Part shown: piece by piece, positions 16,835 to 24,832 of the stretch | How the letters are laid out: the number at the start of each line of letters is the position of its first letter | How positions within the stretch are numbered: the first letter of the stretch is position 1 | NCBI RefSeq assembly: GCF_044344315.1 | Contig: NZ_JBIJDC010000001.1 | Span: 62,001-126,000 of the forward strand | Direction: 5' to 3' | DNA length: 64,000 bases | DNA from: Zoogloea sp044344315 | GTDB lineage: Bacteria > Pseudomonadota > Gammaproteobacteria > Burkholderiales > Rhodocyclaceae | The notes under the pieces: model-generated | Databases searched by the model: none | Seen by the model: only the letters and a program-made list of their open reading frames with translations | Told to the model about the DNA's origin: nothing | Program-made: the position numbers and the translations under genes

Positions 16835-18220
16835 ATGCCTGCCCTGCCCGCCCCCCTTGTCCAGCAGCTCACCGAACGCTTTGGCAAGCGTTTTTCCACC
16901 GCCGAAGCCGTGCGCGCCCACCACGGTCACGACGAATCCCACTTCCCCGACGCCCTGCCCGACGGCGTGGTGTGGCCCCACAGCACCACCGAGGTGGTTG
17001 AGATAGTGAACCTGTGCCGGGAACACCGGGTACCGCTGATCCCCTTCGGCGTCGGCAGCTCCCTGGAGGGCCACATCCTGGCCACCCACGGTGGCCTCAG
17101 CCTGGACCTGTCGGAGATGAACCAGGTGCTGACCATCCACAACGAAGACATGGACGCCGTGGTGCAGCCCGGCGTGACCCGCAAGGCGCTCAACGCCGCC
17201 CTGCATGGCAGCGGCCTGTTCTTTCCCATCGACCCGGGCGCCGACGCGTCCCTCGGCGGCATGACGGCCACCCGCGCCTCGGGCACCAACGCCGTGCGTT
17301 ACGGCACCATGCGCGAGAACGTGCTGGCCCTGGAAGTGGTGCTCGCCGACGGTCGGGTCATCCGCACCGGCGGGCGCGCCCGCAAGTCTGCGGCCGGCTA
17401 CGACCTGACCCGCCTGTTCGTCGGCTCGGAAGGCACCCTGGGCGTCATCACCGAAGTCACGGTACGCCTGCACCCGCTGCCCGAGGCCATCTCCAGCGCC
17501 ACCTGCTCCTTCCCCGACGTGGCCAGCGCCGTGCAGACGGTGATCCAGACCATCCAGCTGGGCGTACCGGTGGCGCGCATCGAACTGCTCGACGCCCTCA
17601 CCGTGCACGCGGTGAACCGCTACAGCAAGACCCACCTGCGCGAGTCTCCCATGCTGTTCTTCGAGTTCCACGGTTCGCCCAACGGCGTCGAGGAACAGGC
17701 CCGCACGGTGCAGGAGATCGCGGCCGACAACGGCGGCGAAGGCTTCGAGTGGGCCACCCGCCCGGAGGACCGCAGCCGCCTGTGGCAGGCCCGTCACGAC
17801 GTGCTCTACGCCAGTCTGGCCCTCAAGCCGGGCAGCCGGGGCATCTCCACCGACGTCTGTGTCCCCATCTCACGCCTCGCCGACGCCATTGCCGGCGCCC
17901 AGGCGGCCATCGCCGAGAGCGGCCTGATCGCACCGGTGGTGGGCCACGTGGGCGACGGCAACTTTCATGTGGTGATCCTCACCACCCCGGACGACCCGGC
18001 CCAGGTGCACGCTGCCGAAGCACTCGGCCGGCGCATCGTGGAATGCGCGCTGGCCCTGGACGGAACCTGCTCCGGTGAGCACGGCATCGGTATCGGCAAA
18101 CGGGATTTCCTGCTGGCCGAGCACGGTGAAGGCGTCGCGGTGATGAGCGCCCTGAAGGCCGCCCTGGATCCCCTGAATCTCATGAACCCCGGGAAAGTAC
18201 TCCTCGGCAAGGTGACCTAG
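16835..18220 (+). CDS. FAD-linked D-2-hydroxyacid dehydrogenase (glycolate oxidase GlcD/D-lactate dehydrogenase type)
   Basis: A 461-residue flavoprotein with an N-terminal FAD_binding_4 domain (VPLIPFGVGSSLEGH, GADASLGGMTATRASGTNAVRYG) and a C-terminal FAD-oxidase domain (HVGDGNFH, GTCSGEHGIGIGK). It oxidises a D-2-hydroxy acid such as D-lactate or glycolate and passes electrons to an acceptor; the exact substrate is unresolved. No glcE/glcF partners follow, so a single-subunit D-lactate dehydrogenase is more likely than glycolate oxidase. The ATG at 16835 follows an AACCGGAAAGA stretch with a plausible ribosome-binding site. Confidence 0.9.
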   Translation: MPALPAPLVQQLTERFGKRFSTAEAVRAHHGHDESHFPDALPDGVVWPHSTTEVVEIVNLCREHRVPLIPFGVGSSLEGHILATHGGLSLDLSEMNQVLTIHNEDMDAVVQPGVTRKALNAALHGSGLFFPIDPGADASLGGMTATRASGTNAVRYGTMRENVLALEVVLADGRVIRTGGRARKSAAGYDLTRLFVGSEGTLGVITEVTVRLHPLPEAISSATCSFPDVASAVQTVIQTIQLGVPVARIELLDALTVHAVNRYSKTHLRESPMLFFEFHGSPNGVEEQARTVQEIAADNGGEGFEWATRPEDRSRLWQARHDVLYASLALKPGSRGISTDVCVPISRLADAIAGAQAAIAESGLIAPVVGHVGDGNFHVVILTTPDDPAQVHAAEALGRRIVECALALDGTCSGEHGIGIGKRDFLLAEHGEGVAVMSALKAALDPLNLMNPGKVLLGKVT

Positions 18221-18256
18221 TTCCTGTCAAATTGTGATTAATGTCATAGTCAATCA

Positions 18257-18283
18257 TCAAGTCACTCAGAACACCGCCGTTAA
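18257..18283 (+). promoter_or_regulatory. sigma-28 (FliA)-type promoter of the chemoreceptor gene
   Basis: TCAAGTCA, an 11-nt spacer, then GCCGTTAA. This closely follows the FliA consensus TAAAGTTT-N11-GCCGATAA, with the spacing exact and 7 of 8 bases right in the -10 element. It ends 31 nt upstream of the chemoreceptor ATG. Confidence 0.65.
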
Positions 18284-18314
18284 GGAATTGTCCCGTCCGT
18301 AACCGTTCCCGCCC

Positions 18315-19541
18315 ATGCACGCCACGACCATCCGCGCCGACGACGTCGCAACCCTCTCTGGCATTGCCCTGTCCATCGCCAGCATCATCGCCACAGCGTT
18401 TGATGGCCCAGGATGGCTGGCCTATGCCCTGGGTGCAGGAACCATCCTGTCCCTGCTGGCCGCAACCGTGATCAGCCATCGGGCCAGGGCCCGGGCACGG
18501 CGCAACCAGCAATTGCAGCGCGAGCGGATCAACGGCAGCGTGCAGGAATATGACGCCCTATGCGAACGCATCGCCGGCAGCAGCGAGCACCAGTACCAGC
18601 GCCTGCAGGAATCCCTGGGCCAGATCCAGGAAGTGTTCTCCAATGCCTTGGCCGACCTCAACCGCAGCCTCACCGGCAGCAACACCAGTCAGTCCGACTC
18701 CCTCCGCCATCTGGCCGACGAACTCCTGGCCCTGGCTGGCGCCCAGGACAGCTCGGCCCGCAACAGCGGGGTAATCCGCTTCGCCGAGGAAACCCGCGAC
18801 ACCATCGATGCCTTCGTCAGCACCGTGCAGCAGCTCAAGACCAGCGGCGCAGACATCGCTGAGCGCTTTGCGACCATGCGTGGCAAGGTCGACGCGGTCA
18901 GCCGCCTGATGACCGAAGTGAACCAGATCAACAGCCAGACCGAGCTGCTGGCCCTCAACGCCGCCATCGAGGCAGCCCGGGCCGGCGAGGCCGGACGCGG
19001 CTTTGCCGTGGTGGCCGACGAAGTCCGCAAGCTGGCCCAGCGCACCGAGAAATTCAGCGAACAGATCGATGCGCTGCTGGCCGAGATCCACACCGCCATC
19101 AATGATGTGGGCAGCGCCGTGGATGTCACCGCCTCCACCGACGTCAGCAAAGCCGAAGCCTCCCAGGCCAGCGTTACCGCCATGGGCCGCGAGATGCAGG
19201 ACCTGACCGCCAGCGCCGCCGAGCAGTCCCAGCGCATCAACGAAGTATCGGCGGCCATCCACCGCCTGGTCATGCAGGGGGTCCTGTCGATGCAGTTTGA
19301 AGACATCGTCAGCCAGCTCCTGGGCAAGCTGCGCCAACACACCGACTTCATGAGCCAGTACGCCCACGGCTTCTTCGACGTGCACCGGGACGTCGAGGAG
19401 CGCGACGGCCTCGCCCGCATCCAGCGCCGCAACGCGATCCTGACCCAGTTGCTGCAGGCATCCACGCGCTCGGCAGAGGAAATCCGCTTCGACTCGGTAC
19501 GTCAGACCGACGTCAACGCGGGCGCCGTCGATCTCTTCTGA
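18315..19541 (+). CDS. methyl-accepting chemotaxis protein
   Basis: A 408-residue chemoreceptor-type protein. Two close hydrophobic helices (about residues 14-32 and 36-52) leave no room for a periplasmic sensor domain. A long coiled-coil follows with the signalling hairpin QINSQTELLALNAAIEAARAGEAGRG and FAVVADEVRKLAQRT. Any input must be cytosolic, membrane-borne or by partner protein. The C-terminal region contains MQFEDIVSQLL, seen in receptors with extra C-terminal segments. A FliA-type promoter upstream ties it to the flagellar regulon. Confidence 0.9.
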   Translation: MHATTIRADDVATLSGIALSIASIIATAFDGPGWLAYALGAGTILSLLAATVISHRARARARRNQQLQRERINGSVQEYDALCERIAGSSEHQYQRLQESLGQIQEVFSNALADLNRSLTGSNTSQSDSLRHLADELLALAGAQDSSARNSGVIRFAEETRDTIDAFVSTVQQLKTSGADIAERFATMRGKVDAVSRLMTEVNQINSQTELLALNAAIEAARAGEAGRGFAVVADEVRKLAQRTEKFSEQIDALLAEIHTAINDVGSAVDVTASTDVSKAEASQASVTAMGREMQDLTASAAEQSQRINEVSAAIHRLVMQGVLSMQFEDIVSQLLGKLRQHTDFMSQYAHGFFDVHRDVEERDGLARIQRRNAILTQLLQASTRSAEEIRFDSVRQTDVNAGAVDLF

Positions 19542-19681
19542 GCCGCCAGAGGCGGTGATTTGCGGCGAAACAACACTCGCCACGCCCCTCCCTCTTGCCC
19601 CTGACACCGAATGCGCTACCATCCTCTCGGCATCGTCTTGATGATGCACAAACCAATGAATATAAAATGAGGGTAAGCACC

Positions 19682-20164
19682 ATGAAAAAACTGCTGTTTC
19701 CGCTGGTTGTGTTCCTGCCCGTGACTGCTTTCGCCGCCGCCAACAACATCGGCTCCTGCGGCCTCGGATCCAAGGTCTTCGAAGGTCAGCGGGGCCTTGC
19801 ACCCCAGGTTCTCGCCGCCACCACCAACGGCACCTTTGGCAACCAGACCTTCGGCATCACCTCCGGCACCCTCGGCTGTTCCCAGGATGGCGTCGTCACC
19901 TCCGCCTGGAAGACCGCCATGTTCATCGACGGCAACAAGTCGCAGCTGGCCCGCGACGCCGCCTCCGGTCAGGGCGAAACCCTGGACGCACTGGCCGCCC
20001 TGCTGAAGATCGACGCCCAGGACAAGGCTGCCTTCGTCAGCCTGACCAAGGCCCGTCACGCAGAAATCTTCGCCTCCGTCGACTCCGCCGAAACCATCGC
20101 CACCCAGCTGAAGGCTGCCCTGCAGTCCGACGCCCGCCTCGCCAAGTACGCCGACGCGGTGTAA
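19682..20164 (+). CDS. DUF3015 family exported protein
   Basis: A 160-residue protein with a clear signal peptide (MKKLLFPLVVFLPVTAFAA) and mature N-terminus NNIGSCGLGSKVFEGQRG, characteristic of DUF3015. Two cysteines in the mature part (CGLG and LGCSQDG) could form a disulfide. Start at MKK is favoured by a GAGGG ribosome-binding site; an in-frame ATG 15 nt upstream is possible. Function unknown; a periplasmic location is inferred. A strong terminator follows. Confidence 0.87.
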   Translation: MKKLLFPLVVFLPVTAFAAANNIGSCGLGSKVFEGQRGLAPQVLAATTNGTFGNQTFGITSGTLGCSQDGVVTSAWKTAMFIDGNKSQLARDAASGQGETLDALAALLKIDAQDKAAFVSLTKARHAEIFASVDSAETIATQLKAALQSDARLAKYADAV

Positions 20165-20212
20165 GCCACGGGGCTGCGGGTCGCCGGACCTTCCCCGACC
20201 CATGCCACGCCA

Positions 20213-20244
20213 AGCCCTGTGCCTGCACAGGGCTTTTTCTTTTT
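20213..20244 (+). terminator. rho-independent terminator after the DUF3015 gene
   Basis: The inverted repeat AGCCCTGTGC/GCACAGGGCT (20213-20222 and 20225-20234) is followed by a T-rich tract (TTTTTCTTTTT). The tight stem and T-run make this a convincing intrinsic terminator, 48 nt past the DUF3015 stop. Confidence 0.9.
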
Positions 20245-20258
20245 GCGCCCGCCCACCC

Positions 20259-22136
20259 ATGAAGATCCTGATTGCCCTCGGCACCGCCCTGAGCCTGACC
20301 ATGGCCGCGGCCCAAGCCGACACCCTGGCAGACACCCTCACGGCGGCCCGCGACGCACGCCTCGCCGATGACCCGGCCTGGGCCGACCTGCTCCAGTACG
20401 AGCCCTACCCCATCACCGGCCACCTACGCAGCCTGGCCGACGATAAGGGCTTCTTCAACGCCCCGGATGGCGCCCGCAACCCAACGGCAGAACTCGACGC
20501 CACCCTCGCCCGCCTGTTCGAGCCGGCCCGCCCCGAGGCCCCCGACGAGCACCCCCAATGCCGCTTTCCGGCGCGCCATCACTGGTTGCGCCAGCGCCTC
20601 GCCCTCAGCCCAATGCAGTTGCCCGAGCAGCCCTGCCCGCGCCTGGAAAAATGGGCCGCCGAAATCAACCCCGCCGGCGTGACCCTGGTCTTCCCCTCTG
20701 CCTACGTGAACAGCCCGGCCTCCATGTTCGGCCACACCCTGCTGCGCATCGACACTCCGGAGCAGACCGAAGCCACCCGCCTGCTCGCCTACACCATCAA
20801 CTACGCGGCCAAGGCCGACGCCACCGACGGCTTCACCTTCGCCTTAAAGGGCCTGACCGGCCTCTATCCCGGCGCCCTGTCCAGCTCGCCCTACTACGCC
20901 AAGGTGCGCGAATACAGCGACATGGAGAGCCGCGATGTATGGGAGTACCGGCTCAACCTGACGCCCGCCGAAACCCGCCAGTTGCTGCGCCACGCCTGGG
21001 AGATCGGCGCCACCCGCTTCGACTACTGGTTCTTCGACGAGAACTGCTCCTACATGATCCTGCGCCTCCTCGACGTGGCCCGGCCAGGCCTGCGGGTGGC
21101 AAAGCAGTTCTACTGGACCGCCATCCCCGTGGACACCGTGAAGGGGGTTGTGGCCATGCCGGATCTGGTCACCGACATCCGCTTCCGCCCCTCCACCGGC
21201 ACCGAACTGGCCCATCGCGCCAGCCGCCTGGCCCCGACCAGCCTGGACGCCGCCATCGCGGTGGCCGATGGCCGGCGCACCCCGCAAAGCCTGGGCACCG
21301 ACACACAAGCCATCGAACAGCTCGAGTTTGCCGACCGCCTGGTGTCTCTCCGTGGGCATGCGGGCAAGCTCGACCAGGACGAGGCCCTGGCCCGCCTGAA
21401 AGCCATCCAGATCATCCGCAGCCAGTTGCCGACCATCGACACCGGCGCGATCCCGGTGCCGCCTCGCCCCGAGAACGGACACGCCTCCGGGCGCGCCGGC
21501 CTCGCCACCGGCCGGCTGGACGGCACCAACGCCCTCTTCCTTGACCTGCGCCCCGCCTACCATGACCTCCTCGACGCCGAAACCGGCTACGCCCGGGGCG
21601 CTCAGATCCGCTTCCTCGACCTGGGCGCCAGCCAGCGCGAAGGGCAAGGCTGGCGGCTCGACCGCTTCCTGCCGGTGGACATCGTCTCCGTCGCGCCCCG
21701 ACTGAGCTGGACCCAGCCTCTGTCCTGGAAAGTCCGCTTCGGCTGGGAACGCACCCTGGGCGCCCGCCGCGCCACCGGCCCCATGGTGGCCGGCGGCCCC
21801 GGTGCCGCCTGGGAGTGGAAGGGCCTGCTCGGCTATGTCTTTCTGGAGAACCAGCTCCTCGGCCACGGCGACCTGCAGAAACACTGGGCTATCGGCAGTG
21901 GCCCCCTGGCCGGCCTGCTGTGGGACGTGGGCGCCGGCAGCCGCCTGCAACTCGAAGCGGGCCGCCAGTGGTTCAACGACCGGCGCCTCGACCGCAGCAC
22001 GGCCCGCGCCCACTTGCGCACCCGCCTCACTCCCCGCGACAACCTCGTCGCCGGCTACGAATGGACCCACATCGAACTGCCCGACACTGACAGGGCGGAA
22101 CGCCGCCTGACTTTGGGCTGGCAGCATTACTTCTAG
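20259..22136 (+). CDS. DUF4105 domain exported protein
   Basis: A 625-residue protein with a signal peptide (MKILIALGTALSLTMAAAQA) and the DUF4105 core. Landmarks are VFPSAYVNSPASMFGHTLLRID near residue 155 and DYWFFDENCSYMILRLLD near residue 265. The C-terminal 250 residues alternate in a beta-barrel-like way, ending in LTLGWQHYF with a terminal aromatic, suggesting an outer-membrane barrel. The family's function is unproven; the FGH and NCSY motifs resemble a papain-like permuted active site, which is only a suggestion. The start follows a terminator, so it has its own promoter. Confidence 0.82.
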   Translation: MKILIALGTALSLTMAAAQADTLADTLTAARDARLADDPAWADLLQYEPYPITGHLRSLADDKGFFNAPDGARNPTAELDATLARLFEPARPEAPDEHPQCRFPARHHWLRQRLALSPMQLPEQPCPRLEKWAAEINPAGVTLVFPSAYVNSPASMFGHTLLRIDTPEQTEATRLLAYTINYAAKADATDGFTFALKGLTGLYPGALSSSPYYAKVREYSDMESRDVWEYRLNLTPAETRQLLRHAWEIGATRFDYWFFDENCSYMILRLLDVARPGLRVAKQFYWTAIPVDTVKGVVAMPDLVTDIRFRPSTGTELAHRASRLAPTSLDAAIAVADGRRTPQSLGTDTQAIEQLEFADRLVSLRGHAGKLDQDEALARLKAIQIIRSQLPTIDTGAIPVPPRPENGHASGRAGLATGRLDGTNALFLDLRPAYHDLLDAETGYARGAQIRFLDLGASQREGQGWRLDRFLPVDIVSVAPRLSWTQPLSWKVRFGWERTLGARRATGPMVAGGPGAAWEWKGLLGYVFLENQLLGHGDLQKHWAIGSGPLAGLLWDVGAGSRLQLEAGRQWFNDRRLDRSTARAHLRTRLTPRDNLVAGYEWTHIELPDTDRAERRLTLGWQHYF

Positions 22137-22194
22137 CCCCTGCCATGCAGAATGAATCACCAAAAGCGAATCCCGCCCGCGGCGCAAGTGCGGC

Positions 22195-22221
22195 TTGAGT
22201 CCGGAACATCCATGTTAAAAT
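22195..22221 (+). promoter_or_regulatory. weak promoter candidate for the aryl polyene cluster
   Basis: TTGAGT and TAAAAT separated by 15 nt lie 72 nt upstream of the first acyl carrier protein gene. The spacing is shorter than the optimal 17 nt, so this is only a candidate. No other promoter-like element is obvious in the 156-nt gap. Confidence 0.3.
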
Positions 22222-22292
22222 CAAGGGTAAAACCAGATCCCCGGCACGCTTGACCCGGGATACCCATCCTCATCCCGAAACCGCTATCTGCC

Positions 22293-22544
22293 ATGGACAC
22301 TCTGACCGTCATCCGTGAATTCCTCGTTGATCGTCTTGAAATCGACCCCTCGAGAATCCAACCGGAAGCGACCCTGGAAGAACTCCAGATCGACTCCCTG
22401 ATGCTGGTCGAACTGATCTTCGAATGCGAGGAAAAGTACAACGTGGTTTTTGAGCGGGATGTACGCTCACCGAAGAACATCGGCGAACTCGTCAGCATCG
22501 TTGACGAATTCGTCGTCGAAGCACAGAAAGCCAAGCAGGCCTAA
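22293..22544 (+). CDS. acyl carrier protein 1 of the aryl polyene cluster
   Basis: An 83-residue acyl carrier protein. Ser35 in the motif LQIDSLMLVEL is the expected phosphopantetheine attachment site. It carries the growing polyene chain or the aryl starter in a dissociated type II system. It opens the plus-strand arm of the cluster, 3 nt ahead of the ketosynthase gene. The second carrier protein at 23856 differs markedly in sequence, suggesting separate duties such as starter loading versus elongation (inference). Confidence 0.92.
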   Translation: MDTLTVIREFLVDRLEIDPSRIQPEATLEELQIDSLMLVELIFECEEKYNVVFERDVRSPKNIGELVSIVDEFVVEAQKAKQA

Positions 22545-22547
22545 CCC

Positions 22548-23801
22548 ATGGCGGACATCCACCGCGTCGCCGTGACGGGCCTTGGCGTGGTTGCCCCTTC
22601 GGGCATCGACGCGCGGCAAATGTTCGGCCGTCTGGCAAGCGGCGAGTCCTTCATCCAGCTGCACACCATCGACCAGCCTCCACGGCCGGTCACCCAGCCG
22701 GCCATCCACTGCGCAGGGTTCAATGCCGAAGCCAGCATCGGCAAAGCCCTCGCCGGCACCACTGATCGTTCCGTCCAGATGGCCCTGACGGCCTGCTTTG
22801 AAGCCTGGAGGGACGCTGGCCTGGCCCGCAACCAGGAAGGCCGGCAAGACTACGGCGTTTCCTGGGGGTCCGCCCTCGGCAGCACGAGCACCTGGGAGCG
22901 GGGTTATCGGGAGATGTGGCAGAACGGGCGTGACCGCCTGCCGCCCTTGTCCGTGGTGTTGGGCATGAGCAATGCTGCGGCCTCCCATATCTCGATCCAG
23001 CTCGGGCTGGGCAATTCGAGCCTCACCTATGTGGCAGCCTGCGCATCCGCCGCGGCAGCCATCGGAGAAGGCTTCAAACGCATTCGCAACGGGGAGGCGC
23101 GCCTGATGGTTACCGGAGGCTCCGACGTGCCCCTGGCTTATGCGGTCATGAAAGCCTGGGACGCCCTGCGCGTAGTCGCCCAGGGCGACGCAGACACAGC
23201 CCCCTCCAGCTGCCGTCCCTTTCACCCTGGCCGCAGCGGTCTGGTTCTCGGCGAAGGTGCAGCCACCTTGATCCTCGAGGAGTGGGAGCATGCCCGGGCG
23301 CGCGGCGCCACCATCCTCGCCGAAGTCGTGGGCTACGGTACCTGTAGCGATCACTCCCATCTTGTCCGCCCCGACCGGGAGGGCCAGGTCCGCGCCATGC
23401 GCCTCGCGCTGGACGATGGCGGCCTCGCCCCCGACGACGTGGACTATGTCAATGCCCACGGCACCGCCACCGTCGAAGGAGATGCCATCGAAGTAGACAG
23501 CCTGCGCACCCTGTTTGGCGACCGGGCGGCTCGGGTTCCCGTCAGTGCCACCAAGTCCATGCACGGTCACCTGATGGGCGCAGGCGGCGCCATTGAGGCA
23601 GTCACCACTGTATTGGCCCTTGTCGAAGATGCCCTGCCGCCAACCGCCCACCTGGACGCCATAGACCCCGCCTGCGAAGGGGTTCGCCACATCACCGGCA
23701 GCGCACTCCGCGGGACAGACGCACGCGTAGCCCTATCCAACTCGTTCGCCTTCGGCGGATGCAATGCCGTGCTGGCCTTTCGCAAGGCCGACCCGGCCTG
23801 A
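22548..23801 (+). CDS. beta-ketoacyl-ACP synthase (aryl polyene elongation)
   Basis: A 417-residue FabF-like ketosynthase with an intact catalytic triad: Cys165 in YVAACASAAAA, His304 in NAHGTATVEG and His341 in KSMHGHLMGAGGA. It should perform decarboxylative Claisen condensation with malonyl-ACP. It lies between two acyl carrier protein genes. A second catalytically complete ketosynthase sits at 31908 with a short partner at 33098, as in other aryl polyene clusters. Confidence 0.93.
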   Translation: MADIHRVAVTGLGVVAPSGIDARQMFGRLASGESFIQLHTIDQPPRPVTQPAIHCAGFNAEASIGKALAGTTDRSVQMALTACFEAWRDAGLARNQEGRQDYGVSWGSALGSTSTWERGYREMWQNGRDRLPPLSVVLGMSNAAASHISIQLGLGNSSLTYVAACASAAAAIGEGFKRIRNGEARLMVTGGSDVPLAYAVMKAWDALRVVAQGDADTAPSSCRPFHPGRSGLVLGEGAATLILEEWEHARARGATILAEVVGYGTCSDHSHLVRPDREGQVRAMRLALDDGGLAPDDVDYVNAHGTATVEGDAIEVDSLRTLFGDRAARVPVSATKSMHGHLMGAGGAIEAVTTVLALVEDALPPTAHLDAIDPACEGVRHITGSALRGTDARVALSNSFAFGGCNAVLAFRKADPA

Positions 23802-23855
23802 GCATTGGCCCAGCTTCCTCTTCCCGACTTTCCGTTCGCAAGCGCACTCCACATC

Positions 23856-24149
23856 ATGAGCACCACGCCTCAACAGAACACGCAGGGCGCTACGCCCGCC
23901 TTTGTTGCCGAGATCGCCGAGATCATCGTCTCCGCCCTGAATCTTGAGACGTCCCCGTCCGAGATTGATCCCGATGCTTCCCTGTTCGGCGAAGGGCTCG
24001 GGCTGGACTCCATCGACATTCTGGAAGTTGCTCTGGTCATCTCCAAGCAATACGGCATCCAGCTGCGTGCCGACGACGAGGACAACACGCACATTTTCCG
24101 CTCCCTGCGCAGCCTCGCGGACTACGTCGCCACATCCAGGGCCGCATGA
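23856..24149 (+). CDS. acyl carrier protein 2 of the aryl polyene cluster
   Basis: A 97-residue acyl carrier protein with a 15-residue N-terminal extension and the phosphopantetheine site Ser52 in GLGLDSIDILEVAL. The start is ATG 23856; upstream in-frame sequence to 23805 is not needed for the fold. Its stop overlaps the next start by 4 nt (ATGA). Two distinct carrier proteins are a normal feature of aryl polyene loci. Confidence 0.9.
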   Translation: MSTTPQQNTQGATPAFVAEIAEIIVSALNLETSPSEIDPDASLFGEGLGLDSIDILEVALVISKQYGIQLRADDEDNTHIFRSLRSLADYVATSRAA

Positions 24150-24832
24150 AGAGACGGCCTGGCCCCCTCGTTACGGGTCTGCTCGCAGGAAGCGCGATCG
24201 TCGCCTACGACGCGCTGGCTCACTACGTCAGCACCTATCCGGATGCAGCCCCCTGGGCGGCCCTGCTCAGCCTTCTACCGGCCACAGCCTTGCTTGCCGA
24301 GTTGCTTCACCGGCGTTTTGGCCTGCCTGCAGCGCTACTGGGAGGCCTTGCAAGCATCGGCTTCGCACTGCTCGTCTGGCCCTTGGTGCGGGACAATCTG
24401 ACCCATCTCTACCTACTCCAGTATCTGGGCACCAATTTGGCTCTCGCCAGTTATTTCGGTCAAAGCCTGCTGGGTGACCGCACCCCGGCGTGCACCACCT
24501 TCGCCATGCTGCTGCACCCGTCCCCGAGTGCGACGGTAGTGCGCTACACACGGCAAGTCACCCTTGCCTGGACCGTGTTCTTCTTTGCCAGCGCCTGCAT
24601 TTCGATACTCCTGTACCTGTTCGCTCCGATCGCGCTGTGGTCCGCCTTCACAAACCTGTTCTACCTGCCCTCCCTGGCGCTCATGTTTATCGGTGAAGGG
24701 CTGGTGCGGCGCAAGCGTCTGCCTCCGGAGGAGCGCCACGGGATCATCGCCTCAGTCAAGGCCTACATGACCGCGACCCGAACACCTCCACCTCCGATCA
24801 CTGAACCCGACCTGCCCCCCCGGATCTCCTGA
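24146..24832 (+). CDS. aryl polyene cluster membrane protein
   Basis: A 228-residue inner-membrane protein with about six hydrophobic segments, including LVTGLLAGSAIVAYDAL at the N-terminus and AWTVFFFASACISILLYLF near residue 150. The cytosolic C-terminus is proline-rich. It resembles the uncharacterised membrane protein (COG4648 type) repeatedly found beside the ligase gene in aryl polyene clusters. It may anchor the biosynthetic complex. It overlaps the carrier protein gene by 4 nt and the ligase gene by 1 nt. Confidence 0.8.
   Translation: MKRRPGPLVTGLLAGSAIVAYDALAHYVSTYPDAAPWAALLSLLPATALLAELLHRRFGLPAALLGGLASIGFALLVWPLVRDNLTHLYLLQYLGTNLALASYFGQSLLGDRTPACTTFAMLLHPSPSATVVRYTRQVTLAWTVFFFASACISILLYLFAPIALWSAFTNLFYLPSLALMFIGEGLVRRKRLPPEERHGIIASVKAYMTATRTPPPPITEPDLPPRIS

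Noticed and set aside
16706..17797. N-terminal extension of the ridA frame
   Set aside because: It runs antisense through the FAD-dehydrogenase gene and RidA proteins start at the ATG at 16705.
18558..19802. 414-codon minus-strand frame over the chemoreceptor
   Set aside because: Antisense artefact with Gly/Val/Asp-rich composition; the plus-strand chemoreceptor signature is unambiguous.
20844..22187. 447-codon minus-strand frame
   Set aside because: Shadow of the DUF4105 gene on the opposite strand; no motif or ribosome-binding site.
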